From Stieleria sp. JC731 (GTDB lineage: Bacteria > Planctomycetota > Planctomycetia > Pirellulales > Pirellulaceae): 64,000 nucleotides of DNA. Under the pieces are notes generated by a model. The model worked only from the letters and a program-made list of their open reading frames with translations, made no database searches and was not told where the DNA came from. Made by a program: the position numbers and the translations under genes. The stretch spans positions 1,426,001 through 1,490,000 of the forward strand of contig NZ_JAJKFQ010000011.1 of NCBI RefSeq assembly GCF_020966635.1. The letters run 5' to 3'. Each line of letters begins with the position of its first letter. Position 1 is the stretch's first letter. Of this stretch, positions 11,002 through 22,653 are shown in pieces.

Positions 11002-11043
11002 AAAAGACGCCCAACGCGGCTGTGTGTTTTCAACCGCGTTGGG
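11002..11043 (-). terminator. Intrinsic terminator after the PEP-CTERM gene
   Basis: CCCAACGCGG at 11010-11019 pairs perfectly with CCGCGTTGGG at 11034-11043 (10-bp stem, 14-nt loop). On the minus strand the stem is followed by CGTCTTTT. It lies 23 bp downstream of the stop of the minus-strand gene at 11067, so it separates that gene from the SGNH gene at 10957. Confidence 0.8.
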
Positions 11044-11066
11044 ATATCGTTGGTACTTGAAGAGGC

Positions 11067-11774
11067 TTAGCGTTGACGAGAGCGTCGACGCACAAGACCA
11101 CCAATGGCGATCGTTCCCAAAGCAAACAATGAAGATGGTTCAGGAATGGCTGTGACTGACGTGATCGTCATCCCGCCCAGATAGAAGAATCCATTGCCAT
11201 TGTCGTTGTTGGCACCTGGACCAATTACCAATTGAATCTGACCCAGTGCATCTGGAGTGATTCCACCGACGAAGGCTGTCTCGGAAATGTTGTTAGAAAC
11301 TGCCAACGAGGCTGATCCGGTGTTGCCACCCGTCAATGAGTAGGTGGTTTCGCGATTGTCAGAGACACCAGTACGCGATGCGTAAAAGGTAAAATCGTAA
11401 GTGGAGTTTTGATCGAGGTTTTGGAAGGTCCAGAGAACTTCTGGAAAGATGCCTCCCCCAAACGTCGAAGTATTCCCGTACCAGCTATTCCCTGTCACCT
11501 GTGCTGGAAATTCCGGAGGGATACCAGCGGCGGTCGAGCCGTTGCTGTTGATACCGTTAAACCGATCGGTGTCATCGGTGATCAGATCGATGCCTGTCGC
11601 GTTACCTTCCGAATCGATCATTCCGATGATGTCAGCATCAGGAGCGCCCATCACGTTCCAATTTGCTGGAGCTGTTGATTGCCCACCTTGGATTTGAACA
11701 ATTGCAGCTGTTGCTGGAACCGAAAGCCCCAGAGATAAGGCGAATAATAGACAAGTGCTGAAGAGGCGTTTCAT
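11067..11774 (-). CDS. PEP-CTERM sorting domain protein of unknown function
   Basis: Exported surface protein of 235 residues. I chose the ATG at 11774 because it begins a clear signal peptide (MKRLFSTCLLFALSLGLSVPATA); the open frame continues upstream to 11915 without signal character. The mature part is a Gly/Asn/Thr-rich beta-type domain (phrases YDFTFYASRTGVSDNRETTYS and GPGANNDNGNGFFYLGGMTI) that resembles the jelly-roll or concanavalin-like modules common in planctomycete PEP-CTERM proteins, without catalytic motifs I can name. The C-terminus has IPEPSS, a hydrophobic helix and a basic RRRSRQR tail, the PEP-CTERM sorting signal. Its own terminator follows, so it is probably not cotranscribed with the SGNH gene. 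Confidence 0.85.
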   Translation of the reverse strand: MKRLFSTCLLFALSLGLSVPATAAIVQIQGGQSTAPANWNVMGAPDADIIGMIDSEGNATGIDLITDDTDRFNGINSNGSTAAGIPPEFPAQVTGNSWYGNTSTFGGGIFPEVLWTFQNLDQNSTYDFTFYASRTGVSDNRETTYSLTGGNTGSASLAVSNNISETAFVGGITPDALGQIQLVIGPGANNDNGNGFFYLGGMTITSVTAIPEPSSLFALGTIAIGGLVRRRSRQR

Positions 11775-12080
11775 GCAGAAACCTCGCGAAGTCGAAGATT
11801 TAACAGTTAGATAATTCACGCGGAATTTTACAGAGGGGTTGAATGGTAGCCCTGTGCGAACGGTTCTGCAAGTTTCGCATTCGCCGGATACGGTGGTTTC
11901 TGCAGCCATTGCCAAGATCGCCGGCTAATCAAACGAAGGCACTTGCCGATTCCGCCACAGCTAGCCGAACAGGTGTGCATTCTTGGCGAAAATGCGCAGA
12001 AAAGATGTATTCGACGCCTTCGATTTAGAAGTGGCTTGGTTGGTAAACACCGAGCCGTTTTTACTTGATCGCGCTATCGC
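11775..12080. other. 306-bp intergenic region without a visible gene
   Basis: It lies upstream of the PEP-CTERM gene and downstream of the DUF1501 gene, both on the minus strand. It should hold the promoter of the former and the 3' end of the latter transcript. I see no strong hairpin with a T run, no RNA gene and no repeat. Confidence 0.5.
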
Positions 12081-13532
12081 TCACGCAAAGATGGCTTTCG
12101 CGACTTTGCCGGCGACGTCGGTGAGTCGAAAGTCGCGACCGGCGTGCCGGTAGGTAAGACGTTCGTGATCGATGCCCATCAGATGCAGTAGCGTGGCATG
12201 CAAGTCGTGAATGTGCATCTTGTCTTGCTGGGCGTAGTATCCATAGTCGTCGGTCGCGCCATACGCGAAGCCACCTTTGACACCACCGCCCGCCATCCAC
12301 ATCGTAAAGCCGTGAGGATTATGGTCACGTCCGTTGTTGCCTTGTGCCGTGGGCGTTCGACCGAATTCGCCTCCCCATAGCACCAGCGTATCCTCCAACA
12401 ACCCTCGTTGTTTTAAATCGGTCAACAAGCCAGCGATCGGCTTATCGACTTCGGCAGCGTTCTTGGCATGGCCCTGATAAAGGTTACCGTGTTGGTCCCA
12501 TTGAACTTCGCTATCACTGTGCGTGACCTGAATAAAGCGAACGCCCTGTTCCGCAAAGCGTCGCGCCAGCACGCATTGATGACCAAAGTCGGCGGTCACG
12601 GGGTCATCCAGCCCATAAAGAGCTTGAGTTGCTGCTGTTTCGCTAGATAAATCTTGGATCGAAGGCATCTCCGTTTGCATCCGAAAGGCCAACTCGAATG
12701 ACTTCAATCTGCCTGACAGTTCTTTGTTCGATCCGGTGATCGCGATGTGTTCCTGATTCATTGCCGAGATGAAGTCCAGCTGTCGACGCTGCTGCTCGAT
12801 CGACAACTCCGGATGTCGCATGTGTTCAATTCGCGATCGTGACGCAAGTTGGCTCGCGTTCCCGATGGGAGTCCCCTGGCAGTGCGCCGGAAGGAACGCC
12901 GCGCCCCAGTTATTTACACCGCCATGTGCAAGGGTGGGGCAGATGGTGATAAACGCCGGAAGGTTTGAATTTTCGCTTCCTAGTCCGTAGACCAGCCAGC
13001 TGCCCATACTCGGTCTTACGAATTGATCCGTCCCAGTGTGCAGCTTTAACGAAGCACCACCATGTGCCGGGTTGGTTCCGTGGACCGATCGCAGCACGCA
13101 AAGCTGGTCCGCATGCTTGGCGACGTTTGGAAAAAGCTCGCTAACAGGCAGTCCGCTTTCGCCATGGCGATGAAATTTCCAAGGGCTTCTTAGAAGGTTG
13201 CCTTGTTTGGCAAACGTGACGCGAGGCAAGTCGAAAGGCAGCGGTTTGCCGTGGTCACGATCTAGCAAGGGCTTTGGGTCAAACGTATCGACATGCGATG
13301 GCCCGCCTTTCATAAAAAGAAAGATGACTCGTTTCGCACGTGGCAAATGGTGTGGCCGGTCGAGTGAGGAAGACGCTCGACCCGCATTCACATCATCGGC
13401 GTTAGCGGGTCCTGAAGTCGCCAGCATGGACGAAAACGCCAGATGCCCAAAACCGACCGCACATCGTTGAAGCAATAAGCGACGATCGAATGAAGCGTTG
13501 GGCTGTGAAGGTCTCTGCATAACGTGCCTCAT
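12081..13532 (-). CDS. DUF1501 domain protein (exported, sulfatase-like fold)
   Basis: 483 residues. The N-terminus ([23 protein letters not shown]) is a Tat-like signal with a twin arginine followed by a hydrophobic stretch. The rest carries the DUF1501 hallmarks: [25 protein letters not shown] near 67-90, [13 protein letters not shown] near 147-160, a central [13 protein letters not shown] segment, and [12 protein letters not shown] followed by [21 protein letters not shown] near 385-425. The family belongs to the alkaline-phosphatase/sulfatase superfamily and its exact reaction is unknown. The start overlaps the stop of the upstream DUF1553 gene by 4 bp (ATGA). This two-gene unit is a very common planctomycete module and presumably acts in the periplasm as one system. 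Confidence 0.93.
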   Translation of the reverse strand: MRHVMQRPSQPNASFDRRLLLQRCAVGFGHLAFSSMLATSGPANADDVNAGRASSSLDRPHHLPRAKRVIFLFMKGGPSHVDTFDPKPLLDRDHGKPLPFDLPRVTFAKQGNLLRSPWKFHRHGESGLPVSELFPNVAKHADQLCVLRSVHGTNPAHGGASLKLHTGTDQFVRPSMGSWLVYGLGSENSNLPAFITICPTLAHGGVNNWGAAFLPAHCQGTPIGNASQLASRSRIEHMRHPELSIEQQRRQLDFISAMNQEHIAITGSNKELSGRLKSFELAFRMQTEMPSIQDLSSETAATQALYGLDDPVTADFGHQCVLARRFAEQGVRFIQVTHSDSEVQWDQHGNLYQGHAKNAAEVDKPIAGLLTDLKQRGLLEDTLVLWGGEFGRTPTAQGNNGRDHNPHGFTMWMAGGGVKGGFAYGATDDYGYYAQQDKMHIHDLHATLLHLMGIDHERLTYRHAGRDFRLTDVAGKVAKAIFA

Positions 13533-16300
13533 CGAATGTACATAAACTCGTTTGCCGCAAGCATGCTTTGGCAGAACATTGCCCAGGCTTGCCTTTCAGA
13601 GTCACTCGCTTCTTTGATAAACCGCATGGCGCGGGCAGACTCAGTTTCCGAGGGAGGACGACCGAAGGCAACTTGATACGCCGAAGCGATACGTTGCTGA
13701 TTCGAAAGTTCGCTCGCCAGTAGTTGCTCAGCCCAATCTTCGCTAGCTTGAACGACCAAAGGGCTATTCATCATCAACAGAGCTTGAGGTGCAACGATCG
13801 ATTGTTGGCGATGTCCTGTCGGTGTCGTGGGATCCGGATAGTCAAACTGCGTAAAGAAGCTGTAGACATTGTTGCGGATGACCGGTAGGTACAGGGCACG
13901 TCGGTGACTGTCGTATTTTGTGTGGTCGATCGAGGTGTGATCAAAGACGAACTGACGATTTCGAAGCGGTACCGTCTTTCCGTCAAGCTGCCGATCGAGT
14001 CCGCCGGTGACAAAGTAAATTGAATCGTGAATCGATTCCGCGGACAGTCGTTGGACGTTGGCGTGAGAATGCAAACGGTTTTCTGGGTCAGTCGAAATGT
14101 CCGCTTCTGCGGCTGGCTCCGATCGCATCTGATAAGTGCTCGAAAGCATGATCAGCCGATGCAACTTTTTGACGGACCATCCCGAACGCATGAATTCGAT
14201 CGCCAGCCAGTCCAGTAGTTCCGGATGGCTGGGGCGATCACCAAGCAAGCCAAAGTTTTCGGTGGTCATGACCAAGGGTTGTCCGAAGTGCCAGCCCCAA
14301 ACGCGGTTGACGAAGACGCGTGCGGTCAAAGGGTTTCGAGTGTCGGCCAGCCATTGTGCCAACTGCAATCGACCGCTTTGGGTTGTTGGAAAAATTGGAC
14401 GCGTTCGGCTGACTCGCAGCCCATCGGGCAGTTCACGTTTGACTTCGTCGCCAAGGTTCAAATGGCTGCCGCGAATGTGAATCGGAACAGATTCCATGGT
14501 TGCCTGTTCGCTGACACCCATCAACGCCGGTTCGTCAGGAGCTTTACTTTCGAGGACTCTTGCGATTTCCATCAAGCGGTTGTATTCGGCAAGCGTTTCG
14601 CTATCGAATGCAAATTGAGGTTGGGCCGGAACAGCGATTAGGCCTGTTGTATCGGCAAGTGCTTCTTGAGCAGCCTTGAAGAGGCTTTCGGGAATGGTGT
14701 CTGAACCACCTCTGTTTTCCGATTTGGATTTTGATGCGAAAGCTGCTCGGTAATACTCACGAAGTTGTTCGAGGTCTGTGCTGCTTTGATCTGATCGCTG
14801 ATTGAATTGATGCCAGCGTTCGAACAACGGATCCGCGCGGTGAAACTGCAAATGGCGTCGACAGTGGTGAAGAATGTGAGGGTGCAGTCCCAACGTCGAT
14901 GTAATCGATTGAATTTTCGTCAACGAGTCTGATGGTTGGATTTGTAACGCGGCGACTAAGTAATCGGCAACGTTTTCACGAGCCTTGTCGCGAAGTGCAG
15001 CGATATGCTTGTTTTTGAAACTCGTTGCGGCTTGTTTGGCTTTTGCGATATCGGCGTCGATGGTCACGAGTTTCTGTAGTTCCGCCGGGCTAGCGATCGA
15101 GTGTTCGTACCAATGCTTAATCGCACCGGTGTTTGTGTTGCCGAATGTTTTCGTGCTTTTGAAGATTGCCGCGAGCGCGTAATAGTCCTTTTGTGTTAGC
15201 GGATCGAATTTATGATCGTGACAACGGGCACATCCGAGCGTCATTCCTAAGAAAGCTTTGCCAAGCGTGTCGATCTGTTCGTCAATGGTGTCCATCACCA
15301 GTTTTTCACGATCAGGCTCGGCCAGCACTTTTGCGCCGAGTGCCAGAAAGCCAGTCCCGGCGATCGTGTCCTGGTCAGCGCCGCGAACCAAGTCTCCGGC
15401 GATTTGTTCGATGACAAATTGATCGTATGGTTTATCGGCGTTGAAGGATTCGATTACATAGTCTCGATACCGCCAAGCGTTTCCTAAAGCCAGGTTTTCA
15501 TCCAAGCCGTTTGAATCGGCGTAGCGAGCAACGTCCAGCCAGTGCCTTCCCCAGCGAACGCCATAGCTTGGGGACGCCAGCAAACGATCGATAAGCTTTT
15601 CAATGGCGTTGTCATCGGGATCTTCGACAAATGCCTGAACCTGTTGCTCCGTCGGCGGAAGTCCGATCAAGTCAAAGTAGATTCTTCTGATCAAGACTCG
15701 CTTGTCAGCCTTCAGCGACGGCTTGATTCCATTCGCTTCAAGCTTCGCAAGGATGAAGCGATCGATGGGGGATTGAAGCCACTGGGCGTCATGCATGACA
15801 GGAGGCGACTGTGCGTGCGGTGCTTGAAAAGCCCAGAATCTATCGGCTTGCGGATCGATCAGTTGTTCATCGGTGGTCGTCACATGGACATCGACTAGTG
15901 AATCAGAACGCGGGTCTGGCAATCCAAGCTGAATCCATTTTTCGAAGACTTGGATCTCGGAGCGATCCAGGCGGTTCTGGGGAGGCATCTGCAAAGCTTG
16001 GTCCTGGTAACGGACTGCATGAAGCAGCAGACTTTGATCGGGAGCCTTCGCAACAGCCGCTGGACCCGAATCACCTCCCGACAGAATCGCAGCTCTTGAG
16101 TCCAGCGAAAGCCCTCCATCGTGTTCTTCGGCCGAATGACACTCGAAACATCGTTCGATCAGTAGGGGCCGAACTTCGCGTTCGAAAAACTCGATCTCAG
16201 CACGCGAGAATTTCTCCGCCGCAGTAACTGAATCGGAATTCGTTGTGGTGCCAAATCCGACACAAACGAACACAGCAACGGCCATCCAACGAGAGGACAT
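13529..16300 (-). CDS. Planctomycete cytochrome c-DUF1549-DUF1553 protein (PSCyt1/PSCyt2/PSD1)
   Basis: 923 residues, exported: residues 1-28 form a signal peptide ([13 protein letters not shown]). The order is a planctomycete cytochrome c domain near 35-110 with haem site CFECH (in [19 protein letters not shown]), then DUF1549 near 175-385 ([43 protein letters not shown], and [11 protein letters not shown] with a second CxxCH), then DUF1553 near 630-880 ([48 protein letters not shown]). The family has no proven reaction; the haem site suggests electron transfer in the periplasm. It is the first gene of the pair with DUF1501, and its ATG lies 593 bp from the divergent chemotaxis-kinase gene. 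Confidence 0.95.
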   Translation of the reverse strand: MSSRWMAVAVFVCVGFGTTTNSDSVTAAEKFSRAEIEFFEREVRPLLIERCFECHSAEEHDGGLSLDSRAAILSGGDSGPAAVAKAPDQSLLLHAVRYQDQALQMPPQNRLDRSEIQVFEKWIQLGLPDPRSDSLVDVHVTTTDEQLIDPQADRFWAFQAPHAQSPPVMHDAQWLQSPIDRFILAKLEANGIKPSLKADKRVLIRRIYFDLIGLPPTEQQVQAFVEDPDDNAIEKLIDRLLASPSYGVRWGRHWLDVARYADSNGLDENLALGNAWRYRDYVIESFNADKPYDQFVIEQIAGDLVRGADQDTIAGTGFLALGAKVLAEPDREKLVMDTIDEQIDTLGKAFLGMTLGCARCHDHKFDPLTQKDYYALAAIFKSTKTFGNTNTGAIKHWYEHSIASPAELQKLVTIDADIAKAKQAATSFKNKHIAALRDKARENVADYLVAALQIQPSDSLTKIQSITSTLGLHPHILHHCRRHLQFHRADPLFERWHQFNQRSDQSSTDLEQLREYYRAAFASKSKSENRGGSDTIPESLFKAAQEALADTTGLIAVPAQPQFAFDSETLAEYNRLMEIARVLESKAPDEPALMGVSEQATMESVPIHIRGSHLNLGDEVKRELPDGLRVSRTRPIFPTTQSGRLQLAQWLADTRNPLTARVFVNRVWGWHFGQPLVMTTENFGLLGDRPSHPELLDWLAIEFMRSGWSVKKLHRLIMLSSTYQMRSEPAAEADISTDPENRLHSHANVQRLSAESIHDSIYFVTGGLDRQLDGKTVPLRNRQFVFDHTSIDHTKYDSHRRALYLPVIRNNVYSFFTQFDYPDPTTPTGHRQQSIVAPQALLMMNSPLVVQASEDWAEQLLASELSNQQRIASAYQVAFGRPPSETESARAMRFIKEASDSERQAWAMFCQSMLAANEFMYIR

Positions 16301-16892
16301 GGGATGCTCGTTTTGGCAGGTGGGGGGATTTGTGGGGGCGAGCCAGAAATTTTTAGGGCGAGCCCCGAGGTGGGAGTGATTTCTAGTTTACCGTTCCTCG
16401 AATCGCCCAGCATTGAATCGCCCTGCATTGAACTCCGATTTCTATCAGGAAACATTAGCCGAAGTCCGGTGCGAATCAGAATGACAAGCAACGAGTGTGT
16501 TTTTTGCAAATTCATTGCCTTGTTCCCTCGGATCAAGGGTTTCTGGCAACGAAGTTGCTATCGCGGTGTGCTGACAGATATCACGTCCAAACAGATCGAT
16601 TATCGACCAATTGAAAACGATACGGAGGAGCTTGGACGCAAATGGACCAACCGACCTGACAATCCGTGGTCACGCAAAAGGAAGCGAGACGACTTGAAAG
16701 TGCCTCTATTTCCGAATTCGCAGTTAGGCAAAGCTTTGCGCATGCACGTCAAAGACCGCCTGCCGAACATGACCAATCGCGATCGAGATGAAAGAGGTAG
16801 TGGGGGTTCAATCCGTATTCATGCCGATACAATTCTCGGTGACTGCCGCAGATAAGATTCTGCACCCGCTCTGAAAGAAGATCATTCAGCAC
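16301..16892. other. 592-bp divergent intergenic region with a 15-bp tandem repeat
   Basis: The region lies between two divergent genes and must hold both promoters. GAATCGCCCAGCATT (16400-16414) is followed at once by GAATCGCCCTGCATT (16415-16429) and a third partial copy, GAACTCC. GGGCGAGCC also occurs twice near 16335-16365. A 183-codon open frame spans the region, but its composition and lack of any recognisable domain argue against a gene. Confidence 0.6.
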
Positions 16893-19800
16893 ATGCCTCA
16901 CGATACAACCGATACGCCAGAACAAGTCACCAGCCCCAGTTTTGTCATTGGGATTGGAGCATCCGCGGGCGGACTGGAATCGCTGGAGCGTTTTTTCGAT
17001 GGTGTCGATGACTCATTGAAGGCGACCTTTGTCGTCGTCCAACACCTGTCGCCCAACCACGAAACGATGATGGATTCGTTGTTGAAGCGGCACACGGATA
17101 TGCCAGTAATGATTGCCCAGGAAGGGCAGCAGTTGCACACGAATCACGTCTATGTGATGCCTCCGAAAAAGGAAGTAACGCTTGACGGGTTGACGATCCG
17201 ACTGCACGATCAGAACCGCAGTGAACTGCCCCATCTGCCGATCGATCGATTTTTCAGTTCTCTGGCACGAGTCCCAGGCGTTGCCAAGGCCGGCGTGGTT
17301 TTGTCAGGAACCGGAAGCGACGGTTCGCGCGGTGTCGTGGCGATCAATCGAGCTGGTGGCGTTGTCGCTGTGGAGTCCGAAGCAACGGCGAAGTTCTCCG
17401 GCATGCCGAATGCGGCTGCCGCGACTGGTATCGTTGATTACACACTTCCACCGCAATCGATGGCTAATCAGTTGGCCTGTTGGTTCGCTGAGCATGACGA
17501 TCTGGGAACCTGGGACAACCGAGACGATGAGCAGCAACAGATTTTTCGGTTGCTGCGCGATCATTGTCACATCAACTTTGCGAACTATAAATCGTCAACG
17601 GTGACCCGACGATTGGATCGTCGCCTGGCCATGCGTGGTGTGCAATCGCTGAAGGAATACGTTGCTGTCCTGCAAGCGGAACCGGACGAGGTTGATGAAC
17701 TTTACCGCGACATGTTGATCGGTGTGACAAAGTTCTTCCGAGACCCGTCTTGTTGGGATCTTTTGCAAGAGAAGATTGTCGACAAGCTGTTTAAAGATGC
17801 CGACCCGAAAAAAGGTTTGCGTGTTTGGGTCTCCGGGTGTGCGACCGGCGAAGAAGCTTATTCGATGGCGATGATGCTGCACGAAGCGCGCGAGCGTCTG
17901 CAGTCACCTGTCTCATTCAAAGTGTTTGCCAGTGATGTGCATCCGGGATCAATCAAAATCGCGGCTCAAGGTTACTATCGTTCTGAAACGCTGACAAACG
18001 TATCGCTGGATCGACTTGAGAAATACTTTGTCCGTAGTGGCGACGGCTACCTGATTTCAAAAGACATCCGCTCCTCGGTCGTTTTCGCGATCCACAACAT
18101 CCTGCAGGATCCTCCGTTTACCGACATCGATTTGGTTTCTTGTCGGAACCTTTTGATCTACTTCGATTCGCATGGACAACGAAAAGCACTTTCGATGTTT
18201 CACTTCGGTCTTCGGCAAGGAGGTGTATTGTTCCTCGGTCCGAGCGAAACGACTGGAAGGCTAAGCAATGAATTTTCGACGATCGATGAAAAGTGCAAGG
18301 TGTTTGCCAAACGCCGAAACGCCAGACTGCCGCAAGGCATTGATCTTCCGTTGCAGATACAACCAAAGCTGAATGTCGATCCCTACGCATTCCAGTCCGA
18401 TCGATCTCCGCAGCGCGAGCGAATGCGGAATTACGATCGCATCCTTGATCACGTAATGCCGGCGACGGTGCTTGTTAATTCGAATCGACAGGTTTTGGAA
18501 AGCTTTGGAGGAATCGAACGGTATCTACGCGTCCCACGACGATTGTTCAGTAACGACTTGCTGGACGTCGCGCCAGCGGACCTGCAGGCACCGCTTTCAG
18601 CGTTGTTTCGCCGTGTGCAGAGGGATCGCACGAAGGTCCGGCTGCCTGTCACCGGAGTAGAACTTCCCAATGGAGATTTGGGTGATCTGGATATTGTGAT
18701 GGACCCGGTCCCGGGGGCGTCAGAGGAAGTTCCACTTTACCTTATTCGTTTCACTGTCAAAGAAACGGTACGCCTTGAAGTACTTGATCGTGATGCCGAT
18801 GCTGCGACGGTTCAGATCGAAAAAGATGATCGCGAATTGTCTGAACGAATTCTGACACTTGAGGACGAACTGCGTCACTCCCGTGAAAACCTGCAGGCCA
18901 CGATTGAAGAACTGGAATCAAGCAATGAAGAATTGCAATCGACCAACGAAGAATTGATTTCATCCAACGAGGAATTGCAGAGCACAAACGAGGAACTGAA
19001 CAGCGTTAACGAAGAGCTGCATACCGTTAACGTTGAATACCAAAGCAAGAATGCGGAACTTCGTGAACTGAACGACGATATCAATCACCTCTTCGGCAGC
19101 ACCGATATCGGGACCATCTTTCTAGACGGTTCACTGGCGATTCGACGTTTCACACCCCGTGTCGCGACGGTGTTTGATCTCCGCCCACAAGACCTCGGGC
19201 GTTCGCTTTCCTCGTTCTCGCACACGCTGAATATCGATGATCTAACGGAGCTAACTTCGAAGGTTCTTCATGACGGTGAAAAGTTCGAGCAAGAGGTCGA
19301 AGATCGTTATGACAATCACTACGTGCTGCGACTTCATCCCTACCAGATCGAAGAACAGATCGCCGGTGTGATCCTTACACTGACCGATATCACTCGGTTG
19401 GTCGAATCACGTCGTCTTGCAGAGAAATATCAACGCCGGTTGCAGCGTGCGATCGATGCGGTACCGATTTTGGTCTCGTATGTCAGCAGTGATGAAGTTT
19501 ACCAGTACGCCAATCAAGCTTATTTCGATTGGCTAAAACGAGATCGAGATGAAGTCATTGGCCGTAAAGTCAAAGATGTCATTGACAGTAAAGCGTACGC
19601 GAACGGCCAGCCGCACATCAAATCCGTACTCGAAGGACATTCGCAGTACTTTGACCAAGAGTTAAAGACGCCGAAGGGAACGATCAATCTTGCCGTTTCG
19701 TACATTCCTGACATCAACCGAAAGGGACGCGTTGTCGGCTTTTATGTTTCCGCAGCCAATGTGACATCGCTTAAACGTGCCGAGAGGGAACTTGCAGCGG

Positions 19801-20948
19801 CGGTCGAATCGGCGAAGAGCGCGAACCGTGCGAAGAGTGACTTTCTTGCGAAGATGAGTCATGAGATCCGCAGCCCGATGACTTCAATCTTGGGATTCGC
19901 GGATATTCTGGATGAGCAATTGAATGATCCCGACAATCGAAGTGCGATCGACATCATTCGGACCAACGGTCAGCACCTGCTAAATCTGATCAACGAGATT
20001 CTGGATCTGTCGAAGATCGAATCAGGTAACTTGGAGTTAGAAAAGGATCACTTCGATCTGCCATCGCTGTTGATGGAGTGCCACAACACTGTCTTGCCCA
20101 AAGCAGAGCGTGGACAAGTTGAACTGCAATTCGAAGTCGATGAATCAGCAAAGGGAAGTATCTGCAGCGACCGTCGCCGCCTGCGTCAGATCGTTTTAAA
20201 TTTGCTGACCAATGCGGTGAAATTTGCCGCCGGCGGGCACGTTTCACTGCGTTGTTCGCGTTGCGAAGATTACTTTGTTATTGCCGTAAGCGACGATGGC
20301 TGTGGGATTGCGAAGGAGTCTCTGCCGCAATTGTTTCAACCTTTCTGCCAGGCAGACGACACTTCGATCCGTCGACACGAAGGTACCGGCTTGGGGCTGA
20401 CGATTACAAAGCAGTTGGCCAGCCAAATGGATGGCGATGTTTCCGTCGAAAGCAAGCTGGGGGAAGGATCCACGTTCACAGTGCGGTTGCCGTGGATCGA
20501 AGGAAAGGCGGAGGAAACGATCGAAGATCCACAGCTTCGTCAAAAACAGCTGCCGAGTCTGAATCAGAAGAAAATCCTAGTGATCGACGATCGGCGCGAC
20601 ATCCGGTTCATCGCGGAACATATCTTGGTAGATGCGGGGGCACGCGTGACCACCGCAGAAAACGGCCAAGATGGGCTAGACAAAGCCCGTGCCGCAAATG
20701 AGTTAGCGGACCCGTTTGATTGTGTTGTCACCGATATCCAGATGCCAGAAATGGACGGGTACGAGACAGCAACAAAAATGCGTAGCGAAGGGTATGCTGG
20801 ACCCATTTTGGCTTTGAGCGCTTCGGCAATGGCATCGGATCGTGCCGAAGCTTTGGCAGCTGGATGTGACGAACACTTAGCCAAGCCAATCAACCGAACG
20901 CTGTTCATTCGAACGATCGCTCGGCTGATCGGCTTGCTGGAGCGGTAA
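16893..20948 (+). CDS. CheB-CheR-PAS hybrid histidine kinase with receiver domain
   Basis: A 1351-residue cytoplasmic signalling protein. The order is a CheB methylesterase domain at about 15-200 (S24 in GIGASAGG, H51 in VVQHLS, D143 in GTGSDGS form the esterase triad, all present); a CheR methyltransferase at about 215-475 ([21 protein letters not shown] site [10 protein letters not shown]); a long coiled coil at about 645-725 with [15 protein letters not shown] repeats; two PAS-like segments at about 735-845 and 855-975; a HisKA domain with phospho-acceptor H990 in [10 protein letters not shown]; an HATPase at about 1095-1210; and a receiver with D1281 in [11 protein letters not shown]. It has no membrane helix. 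Known relatives combine receptor-methylation chemistry with a kinase, but their targets are mostly unknown. It overlaps the next gene by 1 base. Confidence 0.95.
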   Translation: MPHDTTDTPEQVTSPSFVIGIGASAGGLESLERFFDGVDDSLKATFVVVQHLSPNHETMMDSLLKRHTDMPVMIAQEGQQLHTNHVYVMPPKKEVTLDGLTIRLHDQNRSELPHLPIDRFFSSLARVPGVAKAGVVLSGTGSDGSRGVVAINRAGGVVAVESEATAKFSGMPNAAAATGIVDYTLPPQSMANQLACWFAEHDDLGTWDNRDDEQQQIFRLLRDHCHINFANYKSSTVTRRLDRRLAMRGVQSLKEYVAVLQAEPDEVDELYRDMLIGVTKFFRDPSCWDLLQEKIVDKLFKDADPKKGLRVWVSGCATGEEAYSMAMMLHEARERLQSPVSFKVFASDVHPGSIKIAAQGYYRSETLTNVSLDRLEKYFVRSGDGYLISKDIRSSVVFAIHNILQDPPFTDIDLVSCRNLLIYFDSHGQRKALSMFHFGLRQGGVLFLGPSETTGRLSNEFSTIDEKCKVFAKRRNARLPQGIDLPLQIQPKLNVDPYAFQSDRSPQRERMRNYDRILDHVMPATVLVNSNRQVLESFGGIERYLRVPRRLFSNDLLDVAPADLQAPLSALFRRVQRDRTKVRLPVTGVELPNGDLGDLDIVMDPVPGASEEVPLYLIRFTVKETVRLEVLDRDADAATVQIEKDDRELSERILTLEDELRHSRENLQATIEELESSNEELQSTNEELISSNEELQSTNEELNSVNEELHTVNVEYQSKNAELRELNDDINHLFGSTDIGTIFLDGSLAIRRFTPRVATVFDLRPQDLGRSLSSFSHTLNIDDLTELTSKVLHDGEKFEQEVEDRYDNHYVLRLHPYQIEEQIAGVILTLTDITRLVESRRLAEKYQRRLQRAIDAVPILVSYVSSDEVYQYANQAYFDWLKRDRDEVIGRKVKDVIDSKAYANGQPHIKSVLEGHSQYFDQELKTPKGTINLAVSYIPDINRKGRVVGFYVSAANVTSLKRAERELAAAVESAKSANRAKSDFLAKMSHEIRSPMTSILGFADILDEQLNDPDNRSAIDIIRTNGQHLLNLINEILDLSKIESGNLELEKDHFDLPSLLMECHNTVLPKAERGQVELQFEVDESAKGSICSDRRRLRQIVLNLLTNAVKFAAGGHVSLRCSRCEDYFVIAVSDDGCGIAKESLPQLFQPFCQADDTSIRRHEGTGLGLTITKQLASQMDGDVSVESKLGEGSTFTVRLPWIEGKAEETIEDPQLRQKQLPSLNQKKILVIDDRRDIRFIAEHILVDAGARVTTAENGQDGLDKARAANELADPFDCVVTDIQMPEMDGYETATKMRSEGYAGPILALSASAMASDRAEALAAGCDEHLAKPINRTLFIRTIARLIGLLER

Positions 20949-21538
20949 TGATGGTTGTCCAACTACCAGTGGTTCAATACGCAATCGATAAAGAAGACTG
21001 TTTGCTTGATCTGAACGATCAGTGGACGGAGTTTGCGGTTTCAAATGATGCTGGCGCTAAATTGCGTCCCGAGTCGGTAATCGGCAAACCGATCTGGGAT
21101 TACATACGTGATCCCGATTTGCAAACGATTTACCAGCGATTGATTGCACAAGTCCGCAAACACGGATTTGAAATCGTCTTTCCCTTTCGCTGTGATTCTC
21201 CGCTATTCCGACGGTACATGCGGATGTCGATGTCGAAACGCGACGATGGCAGTATCTTGTTCGTCAGTCGAACGGAAGAGATCGTTAAGCGGAGCGAAAG
21301 CGAGATCCGAGTCGGGCGTGCATATTCCGGGAGCCGCATCGTTCGACAATGCAGCATGTGCAACTTGTTTCAGTTGAGCGACAAAACTTGGGGAGAGGCG
21401 GACCAGCTCGTTTTGCAAGACAACACGCTTGCGGGAAATGCACAGCCAAGTCTGATCTGGGGTGTCTGTGAGCCCTGTCGAACACGCATGAAACAAGTGC
21501 ACGAAGAAAGATTCGGTCGGGCCGAGAAGGCTGACTGA
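20948..21538 (+). CDS. PAS-fold protein with two CxxC pairs, coupled to the hybrid kinase
   Basis: 196 residues, start overlapping the kinase stop as TAATG, so the two are translationally coupled. Residues about 8-115 look like a PAS sensor (YAIDKEDCLLDLNDQW, SVIGKPIWDYI, PFRCDSPLFRRYMRM, DDGSILFVSRTEE). Residues about 135-190 contain CSMC and, 45 residues later, CEPC, which could hold a zinc ion or a redox-active iron. There is no output domain, so it may modulate or report to the upstream kinase; that is inference from coupling only. It ends 3 bp from the stop of a convergent gene. Confidence 0.8.
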   Translation: MMVVQLPVVQYAIDKEDCLLDLNDQWTEFAVSNDAGAKLRPESVIGKPIWDYIRDPDLQTIYQRLIAQVRKHGFEIVFPFRCDSPLFRRYMRMSMSKRDDGSILFVSRTEEIVKRSESEIRVGRAYSGSRIVRQCSMCNLFQLSDKTWGEADQLVLQDNTLAGNAQPSLIWGVCEPCRTRMKQVHEERFGRAEKAD

Positions 21539-21541
21539 CCT

Positions 21542-22345
21542 TCAGTTCGTCGGTGGATAAAGAAAGTTGCGAAACGTGGCGGTGATAGGGTGCGGCGCCT
21601 CGCGATGGGGCACGCTCCAGTAGGGTTTCTCGTCCAATCGTGCTTCCAGTGCATAGGAAGTCATCGGCGCCAACGCCACATACCATTGCGGTTGTTCTTC
21701 GTCGCCTTTGCGCGCTTCAATCAGAACAAACAGTTCTGGGTCGGTACCGTGAGCGAACACAAAAACGGCGCCGTCAACGACGTTCTCTGTTTTGTATCGA
21801 TAGAGCGGCTTGGACATCAGTTCGAGCTGGTACTCACTGGTTCCTTCAAAGTCATCGCCGACCGAAAATCTTTGGGCGATGCGACGCATTTGCAATAGCC
21901 GCATGGCAGTCGAAGCACGAGGGGCCACGTCGTTGGCAATTGGTTTGAATTCGATACCAGGCTTGTTGGGCGTCCATGCTTTTCGACCGTTGTGGCTAAA
22001 TGTCATCGGTGCTGTCCCCAGCGACTGAAATTCATGCAGCCAGAGCCGTTCTGACTTTGGGATCAGGAAGACTTGTGCCGCGGCAACAGGGCGTCCTTCT
22101 CGGTTTGCCCAAAAGAACAGGCCACCATCGTGAACGCCGCTGACTGGATTGGTCCAACGAAGAACGGGACGTTCGATGAATTTGATAGGATCTCCCGAAG
22201 CGTCTTTGACTTCGTACGCTGCACCTGATTGCTGCATGAACTCCAGTCTCGCATCGTCGGACTCTTTCATCGATGGCGGCTCTGCAGCGAAAAGTTGATT
22301 GCCAACTGTGGCAAAAACGACGGCGATCAGCAGAGTTCTGAACAT
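21542..22345 (-). CDS. Exported hypothetical protein (267 aa)
   Basis: I recognise no named domain. Residues 1-20 are a signal peptide (MFRTLLIAVVFATVGNQLFAA). The mature part is a mixed alpha/beta domain with short motifs seen in planctomycete exported proteins: RPVLRWTNPVSGVHDGGLFFW, GRPVAAAQVFLIPK, LWLHEFQSLG, then RRIAQRFSVGDDFEG and VVDGAVFVFAHGTDPELFVLIEAR. The last part (WYVALAPMTSYALEARL) is amphipathic. No cysteine pairs or haem motifs are present. It is a monocistronic gene on the minus strand whose promoter must lie in the 308-bp gap shared with the divergent isochorismatase/ThuA gene. Confidence 0.82.
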   Translation of the reverse strand: MFRTLLIAVVFATVGNQLFAAEPPSMKESDDARLEFMQQSGAAYEVKDASGDPIKFIERPVLRWTNPVSGVHDGGLFFWANREGRPVAAAQVFLIPKSERLWLHEFQSLGTAPMTFSHNGRKAWTPNKPGIEFKPIANDVAPRASTAMRLLQMRRIAQRFSVGDDFEGTSEYQLELMSKPLYRYKTENVVDGAVFVFAHGTDPELFVLIEARKGDEEQPQWYVALAPMTSYALEARLDEKPYWSVPHREAPHPITATFRNFLYPPTN

Positions 22346-22653
22346 GGGTGTCCGCTTGTTGAAATTGAATTTTGGAGTAGTTATAGGCAGCGTGTCTATT
22401 TTGGGCTGCGTGTCGTCGGCTTGTCAAATCAAGTCCAACGTTTCTAGGCGGAAGATCGGGATGATGCAGCCTGTGGCGTCTGCGAAGTCCGCCTGAACTG
22501 CGAAGTGGCGAGATCAGGTATGATACAGAGGCTGGCCGCGATTCACGGGATTCATCTCTATCGTGATGCTGCCTTTTCCGATCGCTAGATAGGTCGAAGC
22601 TATCGGTATTTCCTCAAGACCTCCCCGCCACCACCGAATTGAAACAATCCGAA
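22346..22653. other. 308-bp divergent intergenic region
   Basis: It separates the exported hypothetical gene (minus) from the isochorismatase/ThuA gene (plus). It must carry both promoters. I see no strong palindrome, terminator or RNA gene in it. Confidence 0.45.

Noticed and set aside
16304-16855. 183-codon plus-strand frame between divergent genes
   Set aside because: No ribosome binding site, no domain, and it overlaps the tandem repeat and the promoter space of both neighbours.
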